Assembly: GCF_000701405.1 (NCBI RefSeq)
Contig: NZ_JNIV01000015.1
Location: forward strand, 1-57,702
Source: Deinococcus marmoris DSM 12784
GTDB lineage: Bacteria > Deinococcota > Deinococci > Deinococcales > Deinococcaceae
DNA length: 57,702 bases
Direction of reading: 5' to 3'
Part shown: positions 1 to 13,589 of the stretch, piece after piece
Layout: each line of letters starts with the position of its first letter
Position numbering within the stretch: position 1 is the first letter of the stretch
Position numbers and translations under genes: made by a program
The notes under the pieces: generated by a model
Told to the model about the DNA's origin: nothing
Seen by the model: only the letters and a program-made list of their open reading frames with translations
Database searches by the model: none

Positions 1-327
1 TTCCAGTTGGAGTTCGTGTTCCGCGATGCAAAACAGTTTGCAGGGCTGACCACCTGCCAGCTTCGTCAGACGCAGGCTCTGGAGAACCATTGGAATACTG
101 CGTTCTTCGCGCTCAGTCTGGGACGGGCAGAAGTGCTGCTGGAGGCCGCTGGCCTCCAGGGTCGCCCGGCCACTTCACTGGTGTTTTCCTACGAAGACAT
201 CAAGCGGCGGGCCTTCAACCGGCTCTTTGCGTGGCGAATACTGAGCAATCTAGGTCTCCAGGCACGATTTGCCGAATTAGGAAAACATCCGTCCAGGCCG
301 CTGGATTTGGGGGTCAAAGCGGCTTGA
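1..327 (+). CDS. IS4-type DDE transposase, C-terminal part (cut by window edge)
   Basis: The reading frame is open from base 1 and ends at TGA 325-327, so only the last 108 codons of a transposase are present. The segment 'EFVFRDAKQ' fits the E-x6-K end of the Y-R-E-K signature of IS4-type DDE transposases, and 'AGLTTCQLRQTQAL' is typical of the same region. The catalytic glutamate is therefore inside the window, while the two aspartates lie upstream of it. Whether the element is intact cannot be judged. It sits 225 bp upstream of rpsB and points the same way, so read-through from it is possible. Confidence 0.75.
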   Translation, partial: FQLEFVFRDAKQFAGLTTCQLRQTQALENHWNTAFFALSLGRAEVLLEAAGLQGRPATSLVFSYEDIKRRAFNRLFAWRILSNLGLQARFAELGKHPSRPLDLGVKAA

Positions 328-396
328 GGGTGGTCAAAACTGTCCGAACCATTGGAACAGGCGAATTCAAGACTTCCCTCCCATCTCCAGACGCGC

Positions 397-402
397 TATA
401 CT
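397..402 (+). promoter_or_regulatory. Probable rpsB promoter -10 (TATACT)
   Basis: TATACT lies about 150 bp before rpsB and implies a leader of roughly 140 nt. A weak -35 candidate (TTCCCT, 373-378) is 18 bp upstream. rpsB leaders are autoregulated by S2 in other bacteria. I did not identify such a structure here. Confidence 0.4.
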
Positions 403-551
403 CCTCGGTTGGGTGCCCCCGTGACCCGCCGTGCGCGCTCAAGCGTCGCGCATCGGCCTGGCCCACAGCGTTCACGACAAACAGAGCGAGAACAGACGCT
501 GGGCTGGCACGAAACTGGCAAACTCTTCCCACTCAACGCTTACGGAGCCAC

Positions 552-1346
<795 letters not shown>

Positions 1347-1361
1347 ACCCGCTCATTGGTG

Positions 1362-1404
1362 GGGGGCGTCGCTGCGCGGTGAGCGGGCCGCGCCCCCTAT
1401 TTTT
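1362..1404 (+). terminator. Intrinsic terminator after rpsB
   Basis: GGGGGCG (1362-1368) pairs with CGCCCCC (1391-1397) and is followed by TATTTTT. It lies between rpsB and tsf, so S2 and EF-Ts are not simply co-transcribed in a fixed ratio. Confidence 0.8.
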
Positions 1405-1447
1405 GCTCTCAATACCCTGCTCTAAACACTTTTCAGGAGGAATCACT

Positions 1448-2245
1448 ATGCTGCAATCAATCAAGAAACTGCGCGAAATGACGGGCGCGGGCATGATGGA
1501 CGTCAAGAAGGCCCTGGCCGACGCGGGCAACGACGAGGACAAGGCAGTGGCCCTGCTGCGCGAACGCGGCATCGTCAAGGCTGCCAAGAAGTCGGACCGT
1601 GAAGCCCGCGAGGGTCTGGTGCGCTTTGTGGTGGACGGCAAGACCGCCGCGATGGTGGAAATCAACAGCGAGACCGACTTCGTGGCCCGCAACGCCGACT
1701 TCCAGAAGCTCGTGGAAAGACTGGCCGCAGCCGCACTCCAGGCCAAAACCAGCGACGTCGAGGAGTTCAAGAACTTCAAGATGGACGACGGCGAAATGGT
1801 GGGCACCGTGCTGGCCGCCGCCGCTGGCCGCATCGGCGAGAATCTGGTGCTGAACCGGGTGACCTATATGGAAGGCCAGCAGATCGCCGGCTATGTTCAC
1901 AGCAACGGCAAGATCGGCGTGCTGGTGGATCTGGACGGCGGCGACGCGGCCCAGGCCAAGGACGTGGCCCTGCACGTGGCCGCCGAGAACCCGCAGTACC
2001 TGAAGCGCGAGCAGGTCAACAGCGACGACATCGAGAAGGAGCGCGAGATCCTGACCAATAAAGCGCTCAACGAGGGCAAGCCCCAGCAGATCGTCGAGAA
2101 GATCGTGAGCGGTCAGATCGGCAAGTTCTACGAGGAAAAAGTGCTGCCCGAGCAGAAGTTCGTCAAGGACAACTCCATGACGGTGGGCAAGTACCTGGGT
2201 GACGCCACGGTCAGCAACTTCGTCCGCTTCGAGATCGGTTCGTAA
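1448..2245 (+). CDS. tsf: Translation elongation factor Ts
   Basis: EF-Ts (265 aa) is the guanine-nucleotide exchange factor that regenerates EF-Tu-GTP. The N-terminal UBA-like module carries the signature 'MTGAGMMDVKKAL', and the core has 'EINSETDFVARN', the second EF-Ts signature that contacts EF-Tu. The start is fixed by a perfect AGGAGG at 1435-1440, 7 nt before the ATG. Length is close to the usual ~200-300 aa. Terminators on both sides suggest attenuated read-through from rpsB or a separate promoter. Confidence 0.97.
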   Translation: MLQSIKKLREMTGAGMMDVKKALADAGNDEDKAVALLRERGIVKAAKKSDREAREGLVRFVVDGKTAAMVEINSETDFVARNADFQKLVERLAAAALQAKTSDVEEFKNFKMDDGEMVGTVLAAAAGRIGENLVLNRVTYMEGQQIAGYVHSNGKIGVLVDLDGGDAAQAKDVALHVAAENPQYLKREQVNSDDIEKEREILTNKALNEGKPQQIVEKIVSGQIGKFYEEKVLPEQKFVKDNSMTVGKYLGDATVSNFVRFEIGS

Positions 2246-2247
2246 TT

Positions 2248-2283
2248 TAAAAGAGGGGCGGCAGAAATGACCGTCCCTTTTTT
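2248..2283 (+). terminator. Intrinsic terminator after tsf
   Basis: GGGGCGG pairs with CCGTCCC (one G-U pair) around the loop at 2262-2270 and is followed by six T residues. It lies just downstream of the tsf stop. Confidence 0.85.
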
Positions 2284-2333
2284 CGGGCCTTTCGTTCCCC
2301 GGTGGCCCCAGCGGCTGCCGGGCTTTTCTCTGA

Positions 2334-3077
<744 letters not shown>

Positions 3078-3143
3078 GCGTGTGGACCACTTGGGACAGG
3101 CGAAGATGAAGAACCGCGCCTCGTCCCCGCCGCTTCTACACGC

Positions 3144-3149
3144 TAAACT
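3144..3149 (+). promoter_or_regulatory. Possible frr promoter -10 (TAAACT)
   Basis: TAAACT lies about 50 bp before the frr start, in the 120-bp gap after pyrH. There is no convincing -35 box. It would allow frr to be expressed independently of pyrH. Confidence 0.35.
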
Positions 3150-3197
3150 CTGGCCCATCACACATTCGCCTCCAATCATTCAAAGGAGTGTTTCCCC

Positions 3198-3749
3198 ATG
3201 TCCGACATGAAAACCATCCAGGCCGAGACCCGCGAGAAGATGGGCAAGGCCATCGAGTCGCTGGAAAACAGCCTGAGCGTCCTGCGCACGGGCCGAGCCA
3301 ATCCCGGCATCCTCAAGCGCATCGTGGTGGACTACTACGGCCAGTCCATGCCCATCGATCAGGTCGCCAGCGTCAGCACCCCCGACGCGCGCACGCTGGT
3401 CATCACGCCCTGGGACCGGGGCGCACTGGCCCCCATCGAGAAGGCCATCCGCGACAGCGATCTGGGGCTGAATCCCAACAACAAGGGCGACACCATCTTC
3501 CTAAGCATGCCCGTGCTGACCGAGGAACGCCGCAAGGATCTGGTCAAGAACGCCCGGACCTACGCCGAGGACGCCCGCATCGCCGTGCGCAACCTGCGCA
3601 AGCACTCGCTGGACGACGTCAAGAAGCTCGAAGGCATCGGCGACGACGACATCAAGCGCGGCGAGGCCGACGTGCAGAAGATCACCGACGAATTCATCGC
3701 ACGCGTGGACAGCACCTTCCAGAAGAAGGAGCAGGAAATCCTCGGGTGA
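3198..3749 (+). CDS. frr: Ribosome recycling factor
   Basis: RRF (183 aa) splits post-termination ribosomes together with EF-G. The sequence has the family's two-domain layout, a long helical part with '[12 protein letters not shown]' and '[16 protein letters not shown]', and the C-terminal helix with '[18 protein letters not shown]'. AAGGAGTG at 3182-3189 supports the ATG at 3198. Length matches the usual ~185 aa. It is followed by a strong terminator, so it is probably the last gene of its transcript. Confidence 0.97.
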   Translation: MSDMKTIQAETREKMGKAIESLENSLSVLRTGRANPGILKRIVVDYYGQSMPIDQVASVSTPDARTLVITPWDRGALAPIEKAIRDSDLGLNPNNKGDTIFLSMPVLTEERRKDLVKNARTYAEDARIAVRNLRKHSLDDVKKLEGIGDDDIKRGEADVQKITDEFIARVDSTFQKKEQEILG

Positions 3750-3771
3750 AAGCTGCGCCCGGACGTGGCCT

Positions 3772-3811
3772 GTGGAGCGTGGACCGTGAAAGGTCACCAC
3801 GCTCCACGTTT
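3772..3811 (+). terminator. Strong intrinsic terminator after frr
   Basis: GTGGAGCGTGG (3772-3782) pairs with CCACGCTCCAC (3797-3807). The stem extends inward through GACC/GGTC with a bulged A, and a short T run (GTTTT) follows. Confidence 0.85.
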
Positions 3812-3855
3812 TCCATTGCGCCCCGCCGTCAGAAGACGCGCCGTCAGGAAGGGTC

Positions 3856-4689
<834 letters not shown>

Positions 4690-4712
4690 TCGGTACACAA
4701 ATTAGGACGACA

Positions 4713-4756
4713 GAAAGAGGAGGCGGCAGTAATGCCCGTCTCCTCTTTCTCTTCTT
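4713..4756 (+). terminator. Intrinsic terminator after cdsA
   Basis: A 14-bp stem, GAAAGAGGAGGCGG (4713-4726) with CCGTCTCCTCTTTC (4736-4749, one G-T pair), is followed by a pyrimidine run. It sits between the convergent cdsA and the leftward gene ending at 4871, so it may work for both. The remaining gap to 4870 shows nothing else. Confidence 0.75.
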
Positions 4757-4870
4757 GAGGCCACAACTGTCAGGGCGGCTCGGAACGCGAGACAGAATCC
4801 GCACCACCTGCGCCGAACATCTCCGGGACTTCGTGGAACAGAAAGTGTGCCAGATCTCTAATGCCGCAGA

Positions 4871-6601
4871 TCAATTGCCCAGATCGATGGTCACGGGCTG
4901 CGTGCGTGGAACGACGACGGTCAGCGGCGCAGACTGGTAGCCCTCGGCGACCACGTTCAACTTATACGTTCCCTGAACTGGAAAGTTCACCTTCCCAGGC
5001 GCAAGACCCAGGGTCTGGTTCGACGCCAGTCTGGCGCTGGCCGGAGCTGAGACGACGTTTAACTGGGCTGTGACGCCCGCCGCACCGCGCAGGGTAAAGT
5101 CCACGTTGCAGCACGGTGCGCCCAGGGCAGTGCTGCCAGCGGTTGTAGAGGCCACGCCGGAGGGGCGTAGCGCCCACAGCAGGGCCGCGCCCAGCAACAC
5201 GATGACCACCAGTACCAGCGGCACCCAGCGCAGCAGTGGCGAGGGCTGACTACTCTTGGGGGCGGTTCGGACCACCCGCCAGGAGTCGTCCTCATCCCAG
5301 CCGATACGGATCGGCGGAAGATCACGCCGCGCCGGAGTTCCGGCAATGCCGCCCACCTCTGGCAGCCGCTGCACCTTCCCCGCGCCGTCTACGGCTTCCC
5401 CGCCCGGACGCCGCAGAGAGGCGGGCAGGCGCTCGACCTGACGCGGTGGCACACCAGGGACAGCGCCACCTGCATCATCTGCGCTGTCAGCCGTGAAGCC
5501 CATCTGAAACGGCTCGGGCACCGGCACACCCAGCGCGGCCAATTCAGCGGCCTGTGCAATCTCACGCGTTTCCTGTTCGCTCTGTTCTCTCAGGTGCGCG
5601 GCCCGGCGCTCGGCGGCGGCCTGGCTGTCCAATGCGGCCTGCTCCTGACGCTCGTCGTTCTGGCGTCTGCGGCGCTCCTGCGGTGTTTCCGACTGCCCCG
5701 TCGGCGCGTTGGAAAAGGGAGAGACCACCGAAATCTGTCCCTGGTCAGACGCGGGCCTTGCAGTCTCGGTCTGGGCAGACCCAACGACACTCCCCTCAAC
5801 GGCACTCCCCTCGCTGTCGATTCCCCGACCTCCGGTCCCAGACGGGCTGGAGGCCGCATCCTTTCCAGGAGGCACAGGGGAGGGCGGCGGATCAACAGGT
5901 TGGCCTTCCGACACCTCGGAGCCAGAAGCCCCGGACAGGATGGCTGCGGCCTTTTCTTCCGACGGCTGACCCAGCGCGGCGGGCTGATCCAGCGGCAACT
6001 CCACTGCGGCTTCATGCTGCCCCGCCGTTTTCCGCGCCTGCTCTGCCACATCACCGCCGAGCAGCGCCAGCGCTCCGTGCGCGCTCAGGGAACCGGGCTG
6101 CTCAAGCAGGGGCCGCAGGGCCTCCGGTAGCGCGCCCAGCGCCTGTAAGGTCAGGGCCAGATCGCTCAGGTCACCCTGCGGGGTGGCGTCCTCGCGCCAG
6201 GGCAGGCCCGCCCCGGCCAGGGCCACCCCACCATCATGGTTCCAGAGCTGTGCCCCGCTGACGCCGCCGTGTGCCATGCCGCTCCCGTGCAGCGCACCCA
6301 GGGCCGCCAGTGCGCCGCGCGCGGCCAGTTCCGGGTCCTGGGCGGGGTGGGCCTGAAGCGGCAGTTCGGTCACCAGATACGCCTGTTCGCCGTCCACACC
6401 GCTGTCTACCACCGGCAACAGATGGGGCGAGAACGGCACATCCGGCAGCCCCTGTGCATAGGGTAAGACGTGCAGCAGAACAGGGATTCCAGTCAGCCGG
6501 TCCGTGGCCCGAAAGGTCTGAATGGGGCTGTCAGCCGCCGCCACCCCATTCGCCGGGGGAGGCAGGGCCTGAACTGCCACGTAGGGGCCAATGGGCTTCA
6601 C
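4871..6601 (-). CDS. Degenerate protein-kinase-like / PEGA-domain membrane protein
   Basis: A 576-aa protein in three parts. Residues ~1-200 resemble a Ser/Thr kinase fold ('IQTFRATDRLTGIPVLLHVL', 'LHGSGMAHGGVSGAQLW') but lack a recognisable HRDxxxN loop and DFG, so I infer a pseudokinase. Residues ~200-400 are a low-complexity Pro/Ser/Gln/Arg linker. One membrane helix follows ('WVPLVLVVIVLLGAALLWAL'), then a C-terminal extracytoplasmic segment ('GTYKLNVVAEGYQSAPLTV') that reads like a PEGA domain. It starts with GTG and has no Shine-Dalgarno site. A TATACT box 7 nt upstream points to a leaderless mRNA. Its function is unknown; a structural or signalling role at the envelope is plausible. 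Confidence 0.65.
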   Translation of the reverse strand: MKPIGPYVAVQALPPPANGVAAADSPIQTFRATDRLTGIPVLLHVLPYAQGLPDVPFSPHLLPVVDSGVDGEQAYLVTELPLQAHPAQDPELAARGALAALGALHGSGMAHGGVSGAQLWNHDGGVALAGAGLPWREDATPQGDLSDLALTLQALGALPEALRPLLEQPGSLSAHGALALLGGDVAEQARKTAGQHEAAVELPLDQPAALGQPSEEKAAAILSGASGSEVSEGQPVDPPPSPVPPGKDAASSPSGTGGRGIDSEGSAVEGSVVGSAQTETARPASDQGQISVVSPFSNAPTGQSETPQERRRRQNDERQEQAALDSQAAAERRAAHLREQSEQETREIAQAAELAALGVPVPEPFQMGFTADSADDAGGAVPGVPPRQVERLPASLRRPGGEAVDGAGKVQRLPEVGGIAGTPARRDLPPIRIGWDEDDSWRVVRTAPKSSQPSPLLRWVPLVLVVIVLLGAALLWALRPSGVASTTAGSTALGAPCCNVDFTLRGAAGVTAQLNVVSAPASARLASNQTLGLAPGKVNFPVQGTYKLNVVAEGYQSAPLTVVVPRTQPVTIDLGN

Positions 6602-6608
6602 ACGGCCC

Positions 6609-6614
6609 AGTATA
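6609..6614 (-). promoter_or_regulatory. -10 box of leaderless promoter (TATACT)
   Basis: On the minus strand, TATACT ends 7 nt before the GTG start at 6601, so transcription would begin at or next to the start codon. Confidence 0.6.
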
Positions 6615-6690
6615 GACGGCCCGATTCTGAATTGGCGGGCCAGGAAAGTGGGGCAGAGCGGAAGGGCGGCTTCAACCGTTCAGGCGCGGA

Positions 6691-6752
6691 CCCGGCTCTC
6701 CAGGGCTTTGAAGAGCCGGGTGGTGGCCTCATACGGATTCCGTCTGTTTCGT
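6691..6752 (+). repeat. Hairpin and partial copy of an ATACGGATTCCG repeat
   Basis: CCCGGCTCT (6691-6699) pairs with AGAGCCGGG (6712-6720), with no T run. At 6731, ATACGGATTCCGTCTGTTTC is the same 5' end as the small repeat at 44626-44760, but here only the left part is present. It lies between divergent genes. Confidence 0.55.
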
Positions 6753-6816
6753 GCAGAACCGTCCGCGCCACCACTCGCCCCGACTGACCGTTGGCCCACA
6801 CCTGTTACGCTGGAGC

Positions 6817-7578
6817 ATGAATCTCCTGAGCAGGGTGATGGCGGGCTTGGCCTCCTTGATGGTGATGGGAAGCGGAGCAGATGCCCAGGCAGGCTGGCGC
6901 GTGCTGTATAGCGCGGAGCGGACACTCACGCCGCCGCAGGCCACTCCCCAAGAACGCGCGCTGATCGGACGGGCCGCCGCTCTGCGCGGAGGGGAAGATT
7001 GCGCGCTGGGAGAACGTTTTGCCGCGCCGAAACTGATTGGGCGTGCGCCGGGACCGTTCCTGAAAGCGGGCGCGCAGGAAACGGCCCTGGTTTATCAGAC
7101 TTGCCTGATCTACATGGGAGACACGGTGGGTCTGCTGATCACGCGCGCCGGAACACCCGTGCTGCACGTCGCCTTCGAGGCCAGCGCGATCAGCGAGGTC
7201 TACAGCGTGCTGGACATCAACCGCGACGGCCTGCGCGAACTGGCGATGCTGGAAAACTTTGGAGACGCGGGCGTGGGCCTGAAATGGCTGAACGTCTGGG
7301 ATTTCAGGCGGGTGGCTGCCGGGGGCCTGCCCACCACGCCCCACCGCTTCACGGCGGCGACGCAGAGGTGCGAACCCGGTCAACCCGAGGGGGCGGGCCT
7401 GGCAAGCATCCGGCAGTACCAGTTGTGGGTCAAACCGGGCCAGACGCCCGCCTTCAGAGCGGACGAGCGGGGCACAGACCGCTGCTATTCCCCAACGCTC
7501 CGGCCCCTGAGACAGCAGATTTCTCCACTCAAGCCCGAATATGCGGCCCCCGTTCCCACGCGGCTGCCGCTGCCTTAG
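6817..7578 (+). CDS. Secreted protein of unknown function
   Basis: A 253-aa product with an N-terminal signal peptide: hydrophobic 'LLSRVMAGLASLMVMG' followed by a likely cleavage site near 'ADAQA'. The mature part has 'VLDINRDGLRELAMLENFGD', which resembles an FG-GAP/VCBS-like or EF-hand-like 'DINRDG' loop, and a few cysteines that could form disulfides. I do not recognise the family. The ATG at 6817 is chosen because the signal peptide begins there and a TACGCT -10 lies 5 nt upstream; an earlier in-frame ATG at 6751 adds an unconvincing extension. The stop codon overlaps the left end of the MITE at 7575. Confidence 0.65.
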   Translation: MNLLSRVMAGLASLMVMGSGADAQAGWRVLYSAERTLTPPQATPQERALIGRAAALRGGEDCALGERFAAPKLIGRAPGPFLKAGAQETALVYQTCLIYMGDTVGLLITRAGTPVLHVAFEASAISEVYSVLDINRDGLRELAMLENFGDAGVGLKWLNVWDFRRVAAGGLPTTPHRFTAATQRCEPGQPEGAGLASIRQYQLWVKPGQTPAFRADERGTDRCYSPTLRPLRQQISPLKPEYAAPVPTRLPLP

Positions 7579-7763
7579 AGCAGTTGTTATAAAAAGACCA
7601 TTTTGATGACCGAGCGAAGCGAGTGACTTTTACCGAGCAGGACGGACTTGCAAAGCTGAGGAGTGGCGTCCCCAGGGGCGACTGTTCACGACGAGTGCAA
7701 AGCAGAGAATGGAGTCACCGGAAGTCTTCTCTTCCGGTGGCGCAATTTGGAGAACTGCTCTAA
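7575..7763. mobile_element. 189-bp MITE with IS5-like ends
   Basis: Bounded by perfect 11-bp inverted repeats, TTAGAGCAGTT (7575-7585) and AACTGCTCTAA (7753-7763). It fills the space between two convergent genes exactly: the left end supplies the TAG of the upstream gene, and the right end is 2 nt from the leftward stop codon. The left terminus (TTAGAGC...TTATAAA...GACC) resembles the terminus of the IS5-family element at 57380, suggesting cross-mobilisation. It contains no gene. Confidence 0.75.
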
Positions 7764-7765
7764 CT

Positions 7766-8965
<1,200 letters not shown>

Positions 8966-8971
8966 GCGCAC

Positions 8972-8977
8972 AGGCTA
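8972..8977 (-). promoter_or_regulatory. -10 box of leaderless promoter (TAGCCT)
   Basis: Ends 6 nt before the GTG at 8965. It is the main reason for choosing that start over the GTG at 8971. Confidence 0.5.
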
Positions 8978-9022
8978 GCGCCTGGGCTGGGGAAAGAGCC
9001 GAGATACGCGTGGGGCCAGACC

Positions 9023-9775
9023 TCAGCCGATCTGCGTGACCAGCACCCCGACGCCCTCCACCTCCACCTCCACCGTGTCGCCCGACTTCAGGGGACCAAC
9101 GCCCGAGGGTGTGCCGGTCAACACCACGTCACCCGGCTCCAGCGTCACGAAGCGGGTCACGTAGGCCAGGATCGCGGGCACGTCGAAGATCATCAGACTG
9201 GTGCGGCTGTCTTGCAGCGTGTCGCCGTTCACGCGGGTCTGCACGCGTAGGTCCGCCGGGTCCAGTTCGGTCTCCAGCCACGGCCCCAGCGGGCAGAAAC
9301 GGTCCGCCGCCTTGGCCCGGAACCATTGCAGGTCCGTCTTCTGGCGGTCCCGCGCGGTCAGATCCAGCCCGCAGGTGTACCCGGCGACAGCGGCCAGCGC
9401 ATTCTCCGGCGTCAGCCCCTGCGCCCGCGTGCCGATCACCAGCGCCAGCTCACCCTCGAAGTGAAAGTTGTCGCTCCAGTCTGGGGCGTTCACCGTGCCG
9501 CCCGGTTCAGCCAGGGTGTTGGGGCCTTTTAAAAAGATGCCGGGTTCGGTGGGCAGGTCGCCCGTGTCGTTGCCCAGTTCGCGGATGTGGTCCAGGTAAT
9601 TGCGGCCCACGCAGACGATCTTGGACGGCTCGGCGGGGGCCAGCAGCGCCGCCGTGTCCAGCGGAGCGCTCTGGCCTGTGCGCGGCCCGCCCATACCGTC
9701 GGTGAACTGCACCGTTTCGCCCTCCACTTCTCCCCAGGAAGCCCCGCCGCCGTGCTGCATTCTGACCAGTCGCAT
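9023..9775 (-). CDS. Fumarylacetoacetate hydrolase family protein
   Basis: A 250-aa FAH-fold enzyme. The family core is clear: '[15 protein letters not shown]', '[11 protein letters not shown]', the metal-binding '[10 protein letters not shown]', '[12 protein letters not shown]', and '[18 protein letters not shown]'. Such proteins act as acylpyruvases, oxaloacetate decarboxylases or hydratases/isomerases in aromatic catabolism. No neighbour fixes the substrate. The start at 9775 follows a TATCCT box by 6 nt. An in-frame GTG at 9802 lies upstream of that promoter and is rejected. Confidence 0.88.
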   Translation of the reverse strand: MRLVRMQHGGGASWGEVEGETVQFTDGMGGPRTGQSAPLDTAALLAPAEPSKIVCVGRNYLDHIRELGNDTGDLPTEPGIFLKGPNTLAEPGGTVNAPDWSDNFHFEGELALVIGTRAQGLTPENALAAVAGYTCGLDLTARDRQKTDLQWFRAKAADRFCPLGPWLETELDPADLRVQTRVNGDTLQDSRTSLMIFDVPAILAYVTRFVTLEPGDVVLTGTPSGVGPLKSGDTVEVEVEGVGVLVTQIG

Positions 9776-9781
9776 ACGGGC

Positions 9782-9787
9782 AGGATA
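9782..9787 (-). promoter_or_regulatory. -10 box of leaderless promoter (TATCCT)
   Basis: Ends 6 nt before the ATG at 9775 on the minus strand. Confidence 0.6.
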
Positions 9788-9804
9788 GCGTCTGGCTGGC
9801 ACAG

Positions 9805-9846
9805 GAAAAACGGGAAAGAGGCGGGGCGCTGGATGGCCCCGCCTCT
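9805..9846 (-). terminator. Intrinsic terminator after leuD-leuB
   Basis: On the minus strand AGAGGCGGGGC (9836-9846) pairs with GCCCCGCCTCT (9817-9827), followed by a T-rich tract (rc of 9805-9810). Confidence 0.8.
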
Positions 9847-9862
9847 CCCCAGCCCCAGTCGA

Positions 9863-11498
<1,636 letters not shown>

Positions 11499-11779
11499 GG
11501 AAACTCCTTGAGGAATGAGGCATGGGGCGAAAGCCGGTGCCAGATCACAGTATCAGCGCCGCCGTATCCGTACCACCGCGCGGGCGGCGGTTGTCGAGAG
11601 GAGTGGCACCGGCACGTCCCGCCAGGGCCTGTGCGCCGACTTTGAAAACCGTCTCTGGACATGATCTAGACCGTCTCATCTGACCGACCCTGGCCCCGCG
11701 CACACTCTGGACAGTTCCAGACCCCCTTTGCCCCCCTTCTCTGCTCCTCCCCCACTTCCGATGATCCACAGGTGAATTC

Positions 11780-13528
11780 ATGGACCCCGTAACCCTGATT
11801 CTGATTCTCTTCGTGGCCGCGCTGGTGCTGTTTGCCACCGAATGGCTGCCGGTGGACGTCACCGCCCTGGGCCTGCTTTCGGCCCTGATGCTGACCGGGC
11901 TGGTCACGCCCAAACAGGCGTTCGCGGGCTTTGGCAGCGACACGGTACTGACTATCGCCTCACTGTTCATCCTGACGCGGGTGCTGCTGCGGGCGGGGGT
12001 GATCGAGTGGATCGGGGTGTCGCTGGCCCGACGCGCGCGCAACGCCCCGGCCATGCTGCGCGGGCTGCTGGGCACGGTGGCCGGGATCAGCGCCTTTACC
12101 AGCAACACCGCCACCACTGCCGTCTTTCTGCCGGTGGTGGCGGGGCTGGCCAGGCGCGCGGGCATGGGCGCGGGGCGGGCGCTGATGCCGCTGGCCTTTG
12201 CCAGCATCCTGGGCGGAACCATCACGATCATCGGCACCAGCACCAATCTGGTGGTCTCGGGGGCGCTGCCCACCACCGGGCAGCCGCCGCTGGGCTTTTT
12301 CGAGCTGGCCTGGGTGGGGCTGCCGGTGGCCGTGGTGGGGCTGCTGTACCTGTTCTTCGTGGCCCCCCGCCTGCTGCCGGACCGAGAGGCCGCGCTGGAA
12401 GACTCGCTGCGCGCCTATCTGGCGGACCTGACGGTGGCCCCCGGCAGTCCGCTGGCGGATCAGGCGCTGCGGGACAGCGGGCTGGGGCGCGATCACGGGC
12501 TGACGGTGGTGGCCGTGCGGCGGGACAACCAGACCTTTTATGCGCCGGGGCCGGATTTCATGGTCCAGTCCGGCGACACGCTGGCGGTAGAGGGCCAGAC
12601 CGAACGCATCCTGGCCGGGAAAAGCACGCTGGGGGTGGTCAGCAAGTCCGAGCAGAAGCTGCGCGCCGAGCCAGGAGAGGCCGGGGACGTGAGACTGATC
12701 GAAGCTGTGGTGCTGCCCGGTTCACCGCTGCTGGGGCGCACGCTCAAGGAGGGCCGCTTCCGCGAACGCTACGGCGTCTCGGTGCTGGCCCTGCACCGCC
12801 GCGCGCAGCACTTCGAGCGGCTGGGAGGTGTGCGGCTGGCCGTGGGCGACCTGCTGCTGATCCAGGGGAATGCTGCACGCATCGACTCACTGGGCGATTA
12901 TCTGGCCGTCATGGGTGACCTGACCGAGCGCGTGCGTGACCCGCGCCGCGCGCCGCTGGCGGTGGCCCTGTTCGCCGGCGCAATTGGTCTGGGCGCATTC
13001 GGCGTCGTGCCGCTGGCGGTGGCCGTGGTGGTGGCCGTCGCCCTGAGTCTGGCCTTCCGCCTGATCTCGCCGGAGGAAGCCTACGGCGCGGTGGAGTGGC
13101 CGATCATCGTGCTGATCGCCTCCATGCTGGCCTTCGGCGCGGCCTTTGAAGCCACCGGGGCGGCGAGCGTCCTGACCGGGGCGCTGTCGGGCGTGCTGGA
13201 GCCGCTGGGACCCTATGGCCTGCTGGCCGCGCTGTTCGTGGTCACGGTGGCGCTGACCCAGCCGATGAGCAATCAGGCGGCGGCGCTGGTGATGCTGCCG
13301 CTGGCGATCGGCACCGCCAAGACGCTGGGCTATGACCCGCGCCCCTTCATCATCGGGATCACGATTGCGGCCAGCAACTCGTTCATCACGCCGCTGGAGC
13401 CGTCGTGCATGCTGGTCTACGGCCCCGGACGCTACACCTTCATGGATTTCGTGCGCGTCGGCTCCGGCCTGACGCTGGTGACCTTCGCAGTGTCCCTGCT
13501 GATCATTCCGCGCGTCTGGCCGTTCTAG
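11780..13528 (+). CDS. SLC13-type permease with two TrkA-C (RCK) domains
   Basis: A 582-aa polytopic membrane protein of the Na+/anion symporter (DASS/CitM) type. Each transport half has an SNT-like motif: 'ISAFTSNTATTAVFLPV' near residue 110 and 'AASNSFITPLEP' near 535. Between them, residues ~210-375, lie two tandem RCK_C/TrkA_C domains, shown by 'VVAVRRDNQTFYAPG', 'GDTLAVEGQTERI' and 'GDLLLIQGNAARI'. These usually bind a regulatory ligand in the cytoplasm. Substrate is unknown; sulfate, dicarboxylate or another anion is possible. AGGTG lies 5 nt before the ATG. Confidence 0.85.
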   Translation: MDPVTLILILFVAALVLFATEWLPVDVTALGLLSALMLTGLVTPKQAFAGFGSDTVLTIASLFILTRVLLRAGVIEWIGVSLARRARNAPAMLRGLLGTVAGISAFTSNTATTAVFLPVVAGLARRAGMGAGRALMPLAFASILGGTITIIGTSTNLVVSGALPTTGQPPLGFFELAWVGLPVAVVGLLYLFFVAPRLLPDREAALEDSLRAYLADLTVAPGSPLADQALRDSGLGRDHGLTVVAVRRDNQTFYAPGPDFMVQSGDTLAVEGQTERILAGKSTLGVVSKSEQKLRAEPGEAGDVRLIEAVVLPGSPLLGRTLKEGRFRERYGVSVLALHRRAQHFERLGGVRLAVGDLLLIQGNAARIDSLGDYLAVMGDLTERVRDPRRAPLAVALFAGAIGLGAFGVVPLAVAVVVAVALSLAFRLISPEEAYGAVEWPIIVLIASMLAFGAAFEATGAASVLTGALSGVLEPLGPYGLLAALFVVTVALTQPMSNQAAALVMLPLAIGTAKTLGYDPRPFIIGITIAASNSFITPLEPSCMLVYGPGRYTFMDFVRVGSGLTLVTFAVSLLIIPRVWPF

Positions 13529-13589
13529 ACGGCAGAGATGACAAACCCCTCTCCACTGGGAAGAGGGTTGCGTGGAACATCATGGCCAC
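13529..13589. terminator. Imperfect hairpin between convergent genes
   Basis: AACCCCTCTCC pairs with GGAAGAGGGTT through a bulged stem around 13548-13570. It separates the permease gene from the leftward small ORF. The T run is weak, so this is a tentative bidirectional terminator. Confidence 0.4.

Noticed and set aside
90..551. Upstream in-frame extension of rpsB
   Set aside because: The translated stretch has no S2 similarity and overlaps the transposase end. The conserved protein starts at 552.
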